From NCBI RefSeq assembly GCF_002794355.1, contig NZ_PGOI01000002.1, positions 186,001-250,000 on the forward strand: 64,000 nt of DNA, written 5' to 3'. The notes under the pieces were generated by a model. That model did no database searches and was not told the origin of the DNA. It saw nothing but the letters and a program-made list of their open reading frames with translations. Positions 26,771 to 36,703 of this stretch are shown here, one piece after another (within the stretch, counting starts at the first letter, position 1; each line of letters begins with the position of its first letter). Source of the stretch: Pseudorhodobacter sp. MZDSW-24AT (GTDB lineage: Bacteria > Pseudomonadota > Alphaproteobacteria > Rhodobacterales > Rhodobacteraceae). The translations under genes and the position numbers were made by a program.

Positions 26771-29700
26771 TATCCCTTTGGCCGCACAATCTTTTCCGCC
26801 AAATCTCGGGCAATGGCAAAGGCGCCCTTGATCCGGTCGGCCTCGGTCTTCCAGTCGCGCATCAGCACGATCTTGTTGCCTTGCACCTTGGCGCCCACGC
26901 CTTCGGCCTTGATGAAATCCACCAATCCCGCCGGATTGCCGAACTTGTCATTGTGAAACTGGATCGTCGCGCCCTTTGGCCCGGCATCGATCCGGCTGAT
27001 CCCGGCGCGTTTCGCCATCGCCTTGATCCGCACGATCAGCATCAGCGTGTTCACCTCCTTGGGCAGCGGCCCAAAGCGGTCGATCAACTCGGCAGCAAAG
27101 CCTTCAAGCTCCACCTTGGTCGCCAGACCCGACAGACGGCGATACAGCCCCAGCCGCACGTCCAGATCCACCACATAATCCTCGGGGATCATCACCGGCA
27201 GGCCCAAGTTCAACTGCGGAGACCACGCATCATCAATCGGCGCCAAGCCATTGATCTCGCCCGATTTTATCTTGGCAATCGTCTCTTCCAGCATCTGCTG
27301 ATACAGCTCATACCCCACTTCCTTGATATGGCCGGATTGCTCTTCACCCAAAAGGTTCCCGGCCCCGCGCAGGTCAAGGTCATGGCTGGCAAGGTTGAAC
27401 CCCGCGCCCAGATTGTCGAGCGATCCCAACAGCTTCAGCCGCTTTTGTGCCTGCGGGGTCAGCGGACTGCGCGGCTTGGTGGTCAGGTAGCAATAGGCGC
27501 GCGTCTTGCTGCGCCCGACCCGGCCCCGGATCTGATAGAGCTGGCTGAGCCCGAACATATCGCCGCGGTGAATGATCATCGTGTTGGCGGTCGGAATATC
27601 CAGACCGCTTTCCACGATCGTCGTGGCCAGCAGCACATCATATTTGCCGTCATAGAACTGGTTCATCCGGTCATCCAGATCGCCCGCCGCCAACTGGCCA
27701 TGGGCGATCACGTAACTCACCTCCGGCACATGGGTTTTCAGGAATTCCTCGATCTCCGGCAGGTCGGATATGCGCGGCACCACATAGAAAGACTGCCCGC
27801 CGCGGAAGCGTTCGCGCAGCAGCGCCTCACGGATCGTCACCGTATCGAACTCGCTCACATAGGTGCGGATCGCCAAGCGGTCCACCGGCGGCGTCGCGAT
27901 GATCGACAGATCGCGCACCCCCGTCAGGCTCAGTTGCAAGGTGCGCGGAATCGGCGTTGCGGTCAGCGTCAGCACATGGATCTCCGACCGCATTTCTTTC
28001 AGCCGTTCCTTGTGGCCCACGCCGAAATGCTGTTCTTCATCAATGACAAGCAGGCCAAGGTTCTTGAACTTGACCGCCTTGGCCAACAACGCATGGGTGC
28101 CCACCACGATGTCCACCGTGCCATCGGCAATCCCTGCACGGGTGGCAGCCGCTTCCTTCGCACTCACAAAGCGCGACAAAGGCCTGACAGCAATGGGAAA
28201 TCCGCGAAACCGCTCGGCAAAGCTGCGGTAGTGCTGGCGGGCCAACAGCGTGGTCGGGCAGATCACCGCCACCTGCATCCCTGCCATCGCCGCGACAAAG
28301 GCCGCGCGCATCGCCACTTCAGTCTTGCCAAAACCCACGTCGCCCACCACCAGCCGGTCCATGGGCGAGCCTTTTTCCAGATCGGCCACCACATCGGCAA
28401 TCGCCGCCAGCTGGTCATCGGTTTCCTGATAGGGGAAACGCGCCGCAAAAGCCTCCCAGATCGAATGCGGCGCCTCCAAGATCGGCGCATGGCGCAGCGC
28501 GCGCTCGGCCGCGATCCGCATCAGCCGATCGGCAATCTCCTTGATCCGCTCTTTCAGCTTGGCCTTCTTGGCCTGCCAAGCGCCACCGCCCAACCGGTCC
28601 AGCAACCCTTCTTCATGGCCATAGCGGCTCAGAAGCTCGATATTCTCCACCGGCAGGTAAAGCTTTGCCGCATCCGCATATTCCAGCGCCACGCATGCAT
28701 GCGGCGCCCCCAGCGCCGTGATCGTCTCCAGCCCCAGATAGCGGCCCACGCCATGTTCGACATGCACCACCAGATCGCCCGGCGTCAGCGTATCGACCTC
28801 GCGCAGGAAGTTGTCGGCCTTGCGCTTGCGGCGTGGCTTGCCCACCATCCGATCGCCCAGCACATCCTGCTCGGAAATCACGGCAAGCCCCGGGGCCACG
28901 AACCCCGTCTCCAGCGCCCAGACCAGCAGGAACAGCCCGCCTCGCCCCTCGGGCACCTCGCGGAAATCCTTGATGCGCTGAAAGCCGGTTACGCCCTGAT
29001 CTTGCAGCAATCCCTCAAGCCGCTCCCGCGCCCCTTCAGACCACGAGGCGATCACCACCTGAACCTCTTCGCGCAATGTGCGAATATGATCTGACAAGGC
29101 ACCGAAAAGGCTGACAGATTCCTGTTGCCGCTCAGGTGCGAAACTGCGCCCCAGACGGCCCTTGGCATCCAGAACCCCCGGTCCGGGGCTTTGCGCATGC
29201 GGCGACAATTGCACCACCCGGTGCGCCTTGACCGCCGCCTCCCAGCCCGCATCATCCAGATACAGCAATCCGGGCGCCGCAGGTTTATAGACCGTATCCA
29301 GCCGCCCCTTCACGCTCATCGCTTCGCGCCGGGAATCATACGCATCCTCGATGCCTTCCCAGCGCGACAGCCGCATCGGCGTCACCTGATCGTCCAGCAT
29401 CACCGCCGCATCCGGCAGATAGTCGAACAGCGTTTCCAGCCGGTCGTGGAACAGGCCCAGCCAATGCTCCATCCCCTGATGCTTGCGCCCGGCACTGACC
29501 GCTTCATACAGCGGGTCATCGGCGCCCCCCACACCGAACTCGATCCGATAGGCCTGCCGGAAACGGGTGATCGATGCCTCGTCCAGAATGACTTCCGACA
29601 CGGGCGACAGATCCACCGCCCGCAGCTTCTCGACCGTGCGCTGGGTCACAGGGTCAAACCGCCGCAAGCCATCCAGCACATCGCCGAAGAAATCCAGCCG

Positions 29701-30246
29701 CACCGGCCCCGGATGCCCCGGCGGGAAAATATCGATGATGCCGCCGCGCACGGCATAATCCCCGGCCTCGGCCACCGTCGACACCGGCGAGAACCCCATG
29801 CGCGCCAGAAAGCCTTTCAGCTGCGCCTCGTCCACCCGCTTGCCCACCGCCGCCGTAAAGCTGCTGGCCGCCACGGTCGCGCGCGATGGCACCCGCTGCG
29901 TCGCCGCATTCACCGTGGTGAGCAGCACAAAGGGCCCCGGCAGCCCGGCCGCCAGCGCGGCCAGCGTCGCCATCCGCCGCGCGGCGATCTCGGGGTTGGG
30001 CGACACGCGGTCGTAAGGCAGGCAATCCCACGCCGGAAAGTCGAGCACCACCGCCTCGGGTGCCGTCACCGCCAGCGCCAGCCGCATCGCCTCCATCCGC
30101 TTGTCATCGCGCGCCACATGGATCACCGGCACGCTACTGCGGGTCAGCTCCCGCGCCAGCAGACGGGCATCAAAGCCCTCGGGCGCACCGCCCAGAAGAA
30201 CACGGTCGCCGCGCGGGTTCAGGTCGGGGGAAGATGTCTTGCTCAT
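26770..30246 (-). CDS. mfd: Transcription-repair coupling factor Mfd
   Basis: DNA translocase that removes RNA polymerase stalled at lesions and recruits UvrA. 1158 residues, normal for Mfd. An N-terminal UvrB-like region (FPAWDCLPYDRVSPN), the RNA-polymerase-interacting CarD-like domain near residue 485 (TPGDLVVHVEHGVGRYLGLE), then the RecG-type motor with Walker A GDVGFGKTEVAMR near 630, DEEQHFG near 735, and VESGLDIPTANT. The open frame runs on upstream to 30579, but MSKTSS at 30246 is the natural start. Confidence 0.97.
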   Translation of the reverse strand: MSKTSSPDLNPRGDRVLLGGAPEGFDARLLARELTRSSVPVIHVARDDKRMEAMRLALAVTAPEAVVLDFPAWDCLPYDRVSPNPEIAARRMATLAALAAGLPGPFVLLTTVNAATQRVPSRATVAASSFTAAVGKRVDEAQLKGFLARMGFSPVSTVAEAGDYAVRGGIIDIFPPGHPGPVRLDFFGDVLDGLRRFDPVTQRTVEKLRAVDLSPVSEVILDEASITRFRQAYRIEFGVGGADDPLYEAVSAGRKHQGMEHWLGLFHDRLETLFDYLPDAAVMLDDQVTPMRLSRWEGIEDAYDSRREAMSVKGRLDTVYKPAAPGLLYLDDAGWEAAVKAHRVVQLSPHAQSPGPGVLDAKGRLGRSFAPERQQESVSLFGALSDHIRTLREEVQVVIASWSEGARERLEGLLQDQGVTGFQRIKDFREVPEGRGGLFLLVWALETGFVAPGLAVISEQDVLGDRMVGKPRRKRKADNFLREVDTLTPGDLVVHVEHGVGRYLGLETITALGAPHACVALEYADAAKLYLPVENIELLSRYGHEEGLLDRLGGGAWQAKKAKLKERIKEIADRLMRIAAERALRHAPILEAPHSIWEAFAARFPYQETDDQLAAIADVVADLEKGSPMDRLVVGDVGFGKTEVAMRAAFVAAMAGMQVAVICPTTLLARQHYRSFAERFRGFPIAVRPLSRFVSAKEAAATRAGIADGTVDIVVGTHALLAKAVKFKNLGLLVIDEEQHFGVGHKERLKEMRSEIHVLTLTATPIPRTLQLSLTGVRDLSIIATPPVDRLAIRTYVSEFDTVTIREALLRERFRGGQSFYVVPRISDLPEIEEFLKTHVPEVSYVIAHGQLAAGDLDDRMNQFYDGKYDVLLATTIVESGLDIPTANTMIIHRGDMFGLSQLYQIRGRVGRSKTRAYCYLTTKPRSPLTPQAQKRLKLLGSLDNLGAGFNLASHDLDLRGAGNLLGEEQSGHIKEVGYELYQQMLEETIAKIKSGEINGLAPIDDAWSPQLNLGLPVMIPEDYVVDLDVRLGLYRRLSGLATKVELEGFAAELIDRFGPLPKEVNTLMLIVRIKAMAKRAGISRIDAGPKGATIQFHNDKFGNPAGLVDFIKAEGVGAKVQGNKIVLMRDWKTEADRIKGAFAIARDLAEKIVRPKG

Positions 30247-30302
30247 GGCGCCCTTACCTACGCCCCCAAACCCGCCCGTCAAGGGCCGCCCGGGCGCCCG
30301 TC

Positions 30303-30812
30303 TTATCTGAGGTTCTGATACATGCCGAACAAGGCCGTCACAAAAATCGCGATCATCCCGATCAATTGCATCTTGAACCGGTGCCGCATCAGCAGCCGCA
30401 CCAACGCGGCACCCTCGGGCGCATGGGTTTCCACCTGCAGCGCCAGCCGCAAGGTCAGATAGCCCACCAGCACCATCGGCGCGACCATGAACAAAAGCGC
30501 CTGCGCGAATTCCACCCCGTAGACCACCGCCAAAAGCCCCAGCAGCGTCAGCACGAAACACACGGTGCCGATCAGCCAAGCCCCGCTGCGGCGCGAGATA
30601 TACAGCATTCGCCGCGCGTTGATCGCCGCCAGTGCCGCCAGATCCTGCGCCGCCTCACCGCCGTGCTTGCGCGCGCGGCTGATCATGTCCAGCGGCACGC
30701 CCAGCACCCAATGGCTCACCGAAGACCACAGAACCGCCAGCGCGATCCAGTACCACAGGCTGGAGAACGACCGCATGTCGATCAGCAGCAAGATCAGCCC
30801 ATACCATTCCAA
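30303..30812 (-). CDS. Membrane protein of Rhodobacterales type, possible Suf-related label
   Basis: About 169 residues with four predicted membrane segments; conserved-looking opening IDMRSFSSLWYWIALAVLWSSVSHWVLGVPLDM, then a polar loop RARKHGGEAAQDL and ARRMLYI. Proteins of this form in Rhodobacterales are often named component of SufBCD complex, but I know of no experimental basis. Start TTG 30812 is chosen because AAAGGTG lies at the right distance and the protein then begins (M)EWYGLILLLIDMRSF; an ATG at 30872 or 30896 would add 20 to 28 residues and run close to the hemB start. Divergent from hemB. Confidence 0.75.
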   Translation of the reverse strand: MEWYGLILLLIDMRSFSSLWYWIALAVLWSSVSHWVLGVPLDMISRARKHGGEAAQDLAALAAINARRMLYISRRSGAWLIGTVCFVLTLLGLLAVVYGVEFAQALLFMVAPMVLVGYLTLRLALQVETHAPEGAALVRLLMRHRFKMQLIGMIAIFVTALFGMYQNLR

Positions 30813-30904
30813 GACAGATCGCACCTTTTGCCGGAAGACGCGCACAAGGCTTGCAGCGCCGCGCCTTTCCATGGCAGGCAGAAGAAAAAGCTGCAAGCCC
30901 CTGA

Positions 30905-31930
<1,026 letters not shown>

Positions 31931-32071
31931 CCCGCGCCCCTGCTCGGCAATCTGCCGCCATCGCGCGGATCTTTCGATGACAGGGGCGCACAAATCCGCT
32001 ATATCTCGCGCAAAGGGCCAGCAGAGCCCGATCGCCCATGGGCGTCCACGAGAGGCAGAAGGCAGGATCAC

Positions 32072-32635
32072 ATGACCGAAGCAAGCGGATTTTCCAGACG
32101 CGGTTTTCTGGCGGCGACCGGGGCCACCGGCCTTCTGGCCGCCTGTGGCAATGGGGTGGGCGGCTCTGGCGCGGCCCAGATCGACGCGCGGGTGAACTCG
32201 ACCGAGCAATATCTCTACAGCAGCTTCCCCGGCACCCGGGATCTGGCCAACCGCGCCTCGGGCGTGCTCATCATGCCCTTGATCACCGAAGCCGGGCTGA
32301 TCTACGGCGGCGGCTATGGCCGGGGCGCTTTGCGCGTGGGCGGGGTGACGGTGGATTACTACTCGGCGACCCGTGCCACCTTCGGCCTCCAGATCGGCGC
32401 GCAGCAATATGCTCATGCGCTGTTCTTCATGACCGAAGCGGCACTCGGCCAGTTCCGCCGCAGCCCCGGTTGGGCCGTCGGCGCCGATGTGCGCTATGCC
32501 ACCCCGGCGCAAGGCGCCTCTCTGGGCAAGGAATCCACCGAAGTCGAACCGGTGATCGCGCTGGTCTTCGGTCAGCAAGGCTTCATCGCCGGGGCAACGC
32601 TCGCGGGCGTCAAATACAACCGCATCATCCCCTGA
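32072..32635 (+). CDS. SYLF/YSC84-domain lipoprotein, 187 aa
   Basis: Begins SRRGFLAATGATGLLAAC: a twin-arginine type signal that ends in a lipobox (Cys25), so it is probably exported folded and anchored as a lipoprotein. The rest is the SYLF (YSC84-related) domain: ASGVLIMPLITEAGLIYGGGYGRGALRV, YYSATRATFGLQIGAQQY, FGQQGFIAGATLAG. Eukaryotic SYLF proteins bind phosphoinositides; the bacterial role is not known. Promoter probably in the 140-base gap after hemB. Confidence 0.9.
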   Translation: MTEASGFSRRGFLAATGATGLLAACGNGVGGSGAAQIDARVNSTEQYLYSSFPGTRDLANRASGVLIMPLITEAGLIYGGGYGRGALRVGGVTVDYYSATRATFGLQIGAQQYAHALFFMTEAALGQFRRSPGWAVGADVRYATPAQGASLGKESTEVEPVIALVFGQQGFIAGATLAGVKYNRIIP

Positions 32636-32659
32636 TCCGGGGGGCTCCGCCCCCGCCAC

Positions 32660-32678
32660 GATCTTTCTGCGAAAGATC
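32660..32678 (-). repeat. Hairpin repeat copy 3, inverted
   Basis: GATCTTTCTGCGAAAGATC; on the minus strand the core is TTCGCAGAA and the element is followed by GTGG, matching the GT flank of the other copies. It lies 24 bases after the SYLF gene. Confidence 0.75.
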
Positions 32679-32709
32679 AGGGGCACCGATGTTCCGCGCC
32701 GCGCCAAGG

Positions 32710-32728
32710 GAATGTTCGCAGAACATTC
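32710..32728 (+). repeat. Hairpin repeat copy 4
   Basis: GAATGTTCGCAGAACATTC, same as copy 2 including the CGTCTTC that follows. Only nine bases separate it from copy 5, making a three-copy cluster with copy 3. Confidence 0.8.
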
Positions 32729-32737
32729 GTCTTCGCC

Positions 32738-32756
32738 GGATTTTCGCAGAAAATCC
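32738..32756 (+). repeat. Hairpin repeat copy 5
   Basis: GGATTTTCGCAGAAAATCC followed by GTGC. The outer pair is G-C where other copies have G-C with different inner pairs, so pairing is kept by compensation. It ends 15 bases before the stop codon of the convergent dehydrogenase. Confidence 0.8.
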
Positions 32757-32771
32757 GTGCCCCCGCTGGCC

Positions 32772-33635
32772 TCAGCGCAAGCGCCGGATCAGGCTCGATG
32801 TGTCGTTGCGCCCGCCCCCCATGCGCTGCACATCCTTGTAGAATTGGTCCACCAGCGCCGTCACCGGCAGCGATGCGCCAATGTCATTGGCCGTGGCCAA
32901 GCAAATGCCCAGATCCTTGCGCATCCAGTCCACCGCGAAACCGTGGTCGAACTTGTCCTCCAGCATGGTCTTGTGGCGGTTCATCATCTGCCATGACCCG
33001 GCCGCGCCTTGGCTGATCACCTCAACCACCGCCTCGCCGTCCAGCCCGGCCTTTTCGCCAAAGGCCAGCGCCTCGGCCAAGCCTTGAACCAGCCCGGCAA
33101 TGCAGATCTGGTTCATCATCTTGGCGATCTGCCCGGCGCCCGACTCGCCCAGACGGCGACAGATGCGGGCATAGGCGGCGATCACCGGTTCGGCGCGGTC
33201 ATAATGCGCCTGTGCGCCGCCGCACATCACCGACAGCACGCCATTTTCGGCACCCGCCTGCCCGCCCGACACCGGCGCGTCGACAAAGCCTAAGCCCATC
33301 CCTTCGGCCATCTCCGACAGCGCGCGCGTCACCTGCGCCGACACCGTCGTGTGATCCACGAACACCGCCCCCGCGTCCATGCCCGCGAAGGCCCCGTCAG
33401 GCCCGGCACAGACCGCGCGCAGATCGTCGTCATTGCCCACACAGGCCATCACGAAATCCTGCCCTGCTGCCGCCTCCTTCGGCGTCCGCGCCGCACGCCC
33501 GCCATGTTTGGCCACCCAAGCCTCGGCCTTGGCGGCATTGCGGTTATAGACCGTCACCTCATGCCCTTTGGCCGCCAGATGCCCCGCCATCGGGAAGCCC
33601 ATCACCCCCAAGCCCAGAAACGCCACTCTCGCCAT
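32772..33635 (-). CDS. NAD(P)-dependent beta-hydroxyacid dehydrogenase (HIBADH family)
   Basis: 3-hydroxyisobutyrate dehydrogenase/tartronate semialdehyde reductase family, 287 residues. ARVAFLGLGVMGFPMAGHLA is the N-terminal Rossmann motif plus family signature; FVDAPVSGGQAGAENG contains the substrate loop, and GAGQIAKMMNQICIAG provides the catalytic lysine. Cytosolic. Start 33635 gives the family N-terminus and follows AGGGAGAG. Exact substrate is open; valine or glyoxylate pathways are possible. The gene is divergent from the acylase gene with 81 bases between. Confidence 0.92.
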   Translation of the reverse strand: MARVAFLGLGVMGFPMAGHLAAKGHEVTVYNRNAAKAEAWVAKHGGRAARTPKEAAAGQDFVMACVGNDDDLRAVCAGPDGAFAGMDAGAVFVDHTTVSAQVTRALSEMAEGMGLGFVDAPVSGGQAGAENGVLSVMCGGAQAHYDRAEPVIAAYARICRRLGESGAGQIAKMMNQICIAGLVQGLAEALAFGEKAGLDGEAVVEVISQGAAGSWQMMNRHKTMLEDKFDHGFAVDWMRKDLGICLATANDIGASLPVTALVDQFYKDVQRMGGGRNDTSSLIRRLR

Positions 33636-33716
33636 CGCTCTCTCCCTGCGCATTGCCCTTTTCTCAGCAATGTCTTAGGTATCAGGCCCACCCCGGACGT
33701 CAAGAACAGGCCCCCC

Positions 33717-36185
33717 ATGCTCAGAGTTTTCCGTTGGCTCATAAGGCTGTTGACCGGGCTTGTGGCCTTGGGCCTGCTGGTCCTGATCGGGGCCTATTAC
33801 TTCTTGGAACGCTCGATCCCTGACTATTCCCAAAGCTACACGATCCCCGGCCTCTCCGCCCCGGTCGAGATCCTGCGCAACAATGACAACGTGCCCCACA
33901 TCTTTGGCGCCAGCGACCCGGATGTGTTCTTCGCGCTTGGCTTTGCCCACGCCCAAGACCGGCTCTGGCAGATGACGATGCTGCGCCGCACCGCGCAAGG
34001 CCGCCTGTCGGAAGTCTTTGGCAACCGCACGCTCAAGGTGGACGAGCTTTTGCGCCGCTACGACCTCTACACCCTCTCGCTGCAATCGGTCGAGGCGCAG
34101 GATGCCCCCACCCGCGCGGCACTCGAGGCCTATGCCGCAGGCGTCAACGCCTGGATCGGGCAGATCAACGAAGGCGCGCGCGGGCGCGGCGCGCCCGAGT
34201 TCTTCTTCTTCTCCAACGAAATCGCCGCTTGGGCCCCCGCCGATTCCATCGCCATCCTCAAGCTGATGGCCTTGCAACTCTCGGGCCATCTCGAGGCCGA
34301 GGTGCGGCGCGCCCGCCTGTCGATGCTGCTGCCGGCAGAGCGCTTGCGCGACATCCTGCCCGATGATCCGGGTCAGGCCGTCACCGCCCTGCCCGATTAC
34401 GCGCAGCTGGTGCCGGGCGTCACGCCGTCGACCGCGCCCTTGCGCATGGCGACGAATGACCCGCTGTCGCCTTTCCCCCGTCTCGATCTCGCGGGGGCCT
34501 CTAACGCCTGGGCGGCGGTGCCCGACCGCTCGGCCGCCGGCGGCACGCTTCTGGCCAATGATCCTCACCTTGGCTTTACCGCGCCCACCATCTGGTATCT
34601 GGCCCGGCTGGAACTGCAATCGGGCGGCGTGATCGGCGCCACCATTCCCGGCGTGCCCAGCATCTTGGCCGGGCGCTCGGCTGCCGTCGGCTGGGGCCTC
34701 ACCTCGTCCTATGTCGACGATCAGGATCTGGTGATGGAAAAGCTCAACCCCGCCAATCCCGAGGAGTACGAAACCGCCGAAGGCTTCAAACCCTTCACCA
34801 CCCGCCGCTCGATCATTCAGGTCAAGGACGAAGCCCCCGTCACCATCACCCTGCGCTGGTCCGAGGCGGGGCCGGTGCTGCCCGGCTCGCATTACGATCT
34901 GGCCAGCGTCACCCCCCCGGGCCATGTCGCCGCCCTGTCCTGGACCGCGCTCTCGCCCGCCGACACCACCATGACGGCGGCGCTGCGCATGATGCAGGCG
35001 GGCTCCATCGCCGAGGCCATCGCAGCGGGCGCGCTTTTCGTGGCCCCCGCCCAGAACCTGATGCTGGCCGATGCCAGCGGCATCGCGCTTCAGGTGATCG
35101 GCCATGTGCCAAACCGCGACCCCGGCCACCCGACCCAAGGCCGCATGCCCGCGCTTGGCACCAACCCTGCCAGCCGTTGGCAAGGCACCATGCCTTACGA
35201 CACGAACCCGCGCGTGGAAAACCCCACCAGCGGCATCCTTGGCAACACCAACAACAAGACGGTGGATCGCCCCTTCCCCGACCACCTCTCCTTCCTCTGG
35301 GGCGATACCCAGCGCATCCAGCGCTGGCTCTCGCTCATGCGCACGCGCGAGGTGCATACCCGCGAAAGCTTTATCGAGGCGCAGCTCGATACCGTCTCGC
35401 CCACCGCCCGCGCGATCCTGCCGCTTATCGGCGCCGATCTGTGGTTCACGGGCGAGGCCGCGCCCGATGGCACGCCCGAACACCTGCGCCAGCGTGCGCT
35501 TCTCTTGCTGGCCGAATGGAACGGCGAGATGAACGAACATCTGCCCGAACCGCTGATCTACATGGCTTGGCTGCGCGCGCTGAACGACCGGCTCATCCGC
35601 GATGAGCTTGGGCCCCTGGCCGATACCATCACCCATCCCGACCCGGTCTTCATCGACCGCGTCTATCGCAACATCGATGGCGCGGGCATCTGGTGCGATG
35701 TCATCCAATCCGCCGTGGTGGAAACCTGCTCCGATCTGGCCCGCATCGCATTGGACGAGGCGCTGTTGACGCTCACCTCCACCTATGGCCCCAATCCCGA
35801 AAGCTGGCGCTGGGGGGCCGCACACGAAGCCACGCATGACCATCCCGTGCTGGGCGAGGTGCCCTTCCTGAAATGGTTCGTCAACATCCGCCAATCCACC
35901 AGCGGCGGCGATCACACGCTGATGCGCGGCCGCACCAAAGGCACCGGGCCAAACCCTTATCTCAACGTGCATGGCGCGGGCTATCGCGGCGTCTATGATT
36001 TCGCCGACCCCGACTCTTCGGTGTTTGTCATCGCCACTGGCCAATCCGGCCACCCGCTCTCGCGCCATTACGATGATCTGGGCGAACGCTGGCGGCGCGG
36101 CGATTACGTGCCGATGAGCCTCGACCCCGAGCTTGCCCGCGCCGCCGCCGTCGGCAGCACCCTGCTGCAACCGTCAAGCGAATGA
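33717..36185 (+). CDS. Penicillin acylase family Ntn-hydrolase, membrane-anchored
   Basis: 822-residue precursor of the penicillin amidase/AHL acylase family. An N-terminal transmembrane helix (LIRLLTGLVALGLLVLIGAYYFL) anchors it with the enzyme in the periplasm; a typical alpha-chain region DVFFALGFAHAQDRLWQMTMLRR follows. Autocatalytic cleavage is expected before the serine in LAGASNAWAAV (Ser near residue 262), which becomes the beta-chain nucleophile; NNKTVDRPFPDHLS supplies the oxyanion region. Substrates could be beta-lactams, N-acyl amino acids or acyl-homoserine lactones; the sequence does not decide. The stop overlaps the start of the GNAT gene. Confidence 0.92.
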   Translation: MLRVFRWLIRLLTGLVALGLLVLIGAYYFLERSIPDYSQSYTIPGLSAPVEILRNNDNVPHIFGASDPDVFFALGFAHAQDRLWQMTMLRRTAQGRLSEVFGNRTLKVDELLRRYDLYTLSLQSVEAQDAPTRAALEAYAAGVNAWIGQINEGARGRGAPEFFFFSNEIAAWAPADSIAILKLMALQLSGHLEAEVRRARLSMLLPAERLRDILPDDPGQAVTALPDYAQLVPGVTPSTAPLRMATNDPLSPFPRLDLAGASNAWAAVPDRSAAGGTLLANDPHLGFTAPTIWYLARLELQSGGVIGATIPGVPSILAGRSAAVGWGLTSSYVDDQDLVMEKLNPANPEEYETAEGFKPFTTRRSIIQVKDEAPVTITLRWSEAGPVLPGSHYDLASVTPPGHVAALSWTALSPADTTMTAALRMMQAGSIAEAIAAGALFVAPAQNLMLADASGIALQVIGHVPNRDPGHPTQGRMPALGTNPASRWQGTMPYDTNPRVENPTSGILGNTNNKTVDRPFPDHLSFLWGDTQRIQRWLSLMRTREVHTRESFIEAQLDTVSPTARAILPLIGADLWFTGEAAPDGTPEHLRQRALLLLAEWNGEMNEHLPEPLIYMAWLRALNDRLIRDELGPLADTITHPDPVFIDRVYRNIDGAGIWCDVIQSAVVETCSDLARIALDEALLTLTSTYGPNPESWRWGAAHEATHDHPVLGEVPFLKWFVNIRQSTSGGDHTLMRGRTKGTGPNPYLNVHGAGYRGVYDFADPDSSVFVIATGQSGHPLSRHYDDLGERWRRGDYVPMSLDPELARAAAVGSTLLQPSSE

Positions 36186-36703
36186 CCCCCGGACCCGGCC
36201 CCGACAGGATCACCACAGCCCGGCTCACCTTGCGCCGGGCCGCGCCCGAGGATCTGGACGATCTGCACCGCATCCTCTCAGACCCTCAGGCGATGGCCTT
36301 CTGGGGCGATGCGCCCTCGGCCTCGCGGCACCACAGCGCCAAAACCCTGCGCGGGCTGATGGAGTGGCAGGCAAAGCCCGATGTTTCGGATGAATATGTG
36401 CTCGACCACGGGGGCCGCGTCATCGGCAAGGCCGGGCTCTGGCAGGTGCCCGAGGTGGGGTTTTTCCTCCACCCCGACCATTGGCGCCAAGGCCTCATGG
36501 CCGAGGCTTTGCGGGCGCTGATCCCGCATTGGTTCGCGCGCCATGCCGTCCCCGCCCTCACAGCCGATGTCGACCCCGACAATGCGGCCTGCCTTGGTCT
36601 GCTCACCCGGCTTGGCTTTCACGAAACCCACCGGGCAAAGCGCACGCTTCTGATTGCGGGCCGCTGGTGTGACAGCGTCTATCTCTCCCTACCGCGCCCC
36701 TAG
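36182..36703 (+). CDS. GNAT-family N-acetyltransferase (RimJ/RimL-like)
   Basis: 173-residue acetyltransferase: RITTARLTLRRAAPEDLDDLHRILSDP is the usual RimJ/RimL opening, GFFLHPDHWRQGLMAEALRAL holds the acetyl-CoA pyrophosphate loop (Q/R-x-x-G-x-A variant), and VDPDNAACLGLLTRLGF is the C-terminal helix region. It is translationally coupled to the acylase (ATGA) and overlaps the convergent TDT gene by four bases at its end. Substrate unknown. Confidence 0.9.
   Translation: MTPGPGPDRITTARLTLRRAAPEDLDDLHRILSDPQAMAFWGDAPSASRHHSAKTLRGLMEWQAKPDVSDEYVLDHGGRVIGKAGLWQVPEVGFFLHPDHWRQGLMAEALRALIPHWFARHAVPALTADVDPDNAACLGLLTRLGFHETHRAKRTLLIAGRWCDSVYLSLPRP

Noticed and set aside
30247-30579. Upstream extension of the mfd frame
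   Set aside because: It overlaps the membrane-protein gene and has Gly/Arg-rich composition; MSKTSS at 30246 fits the family start.
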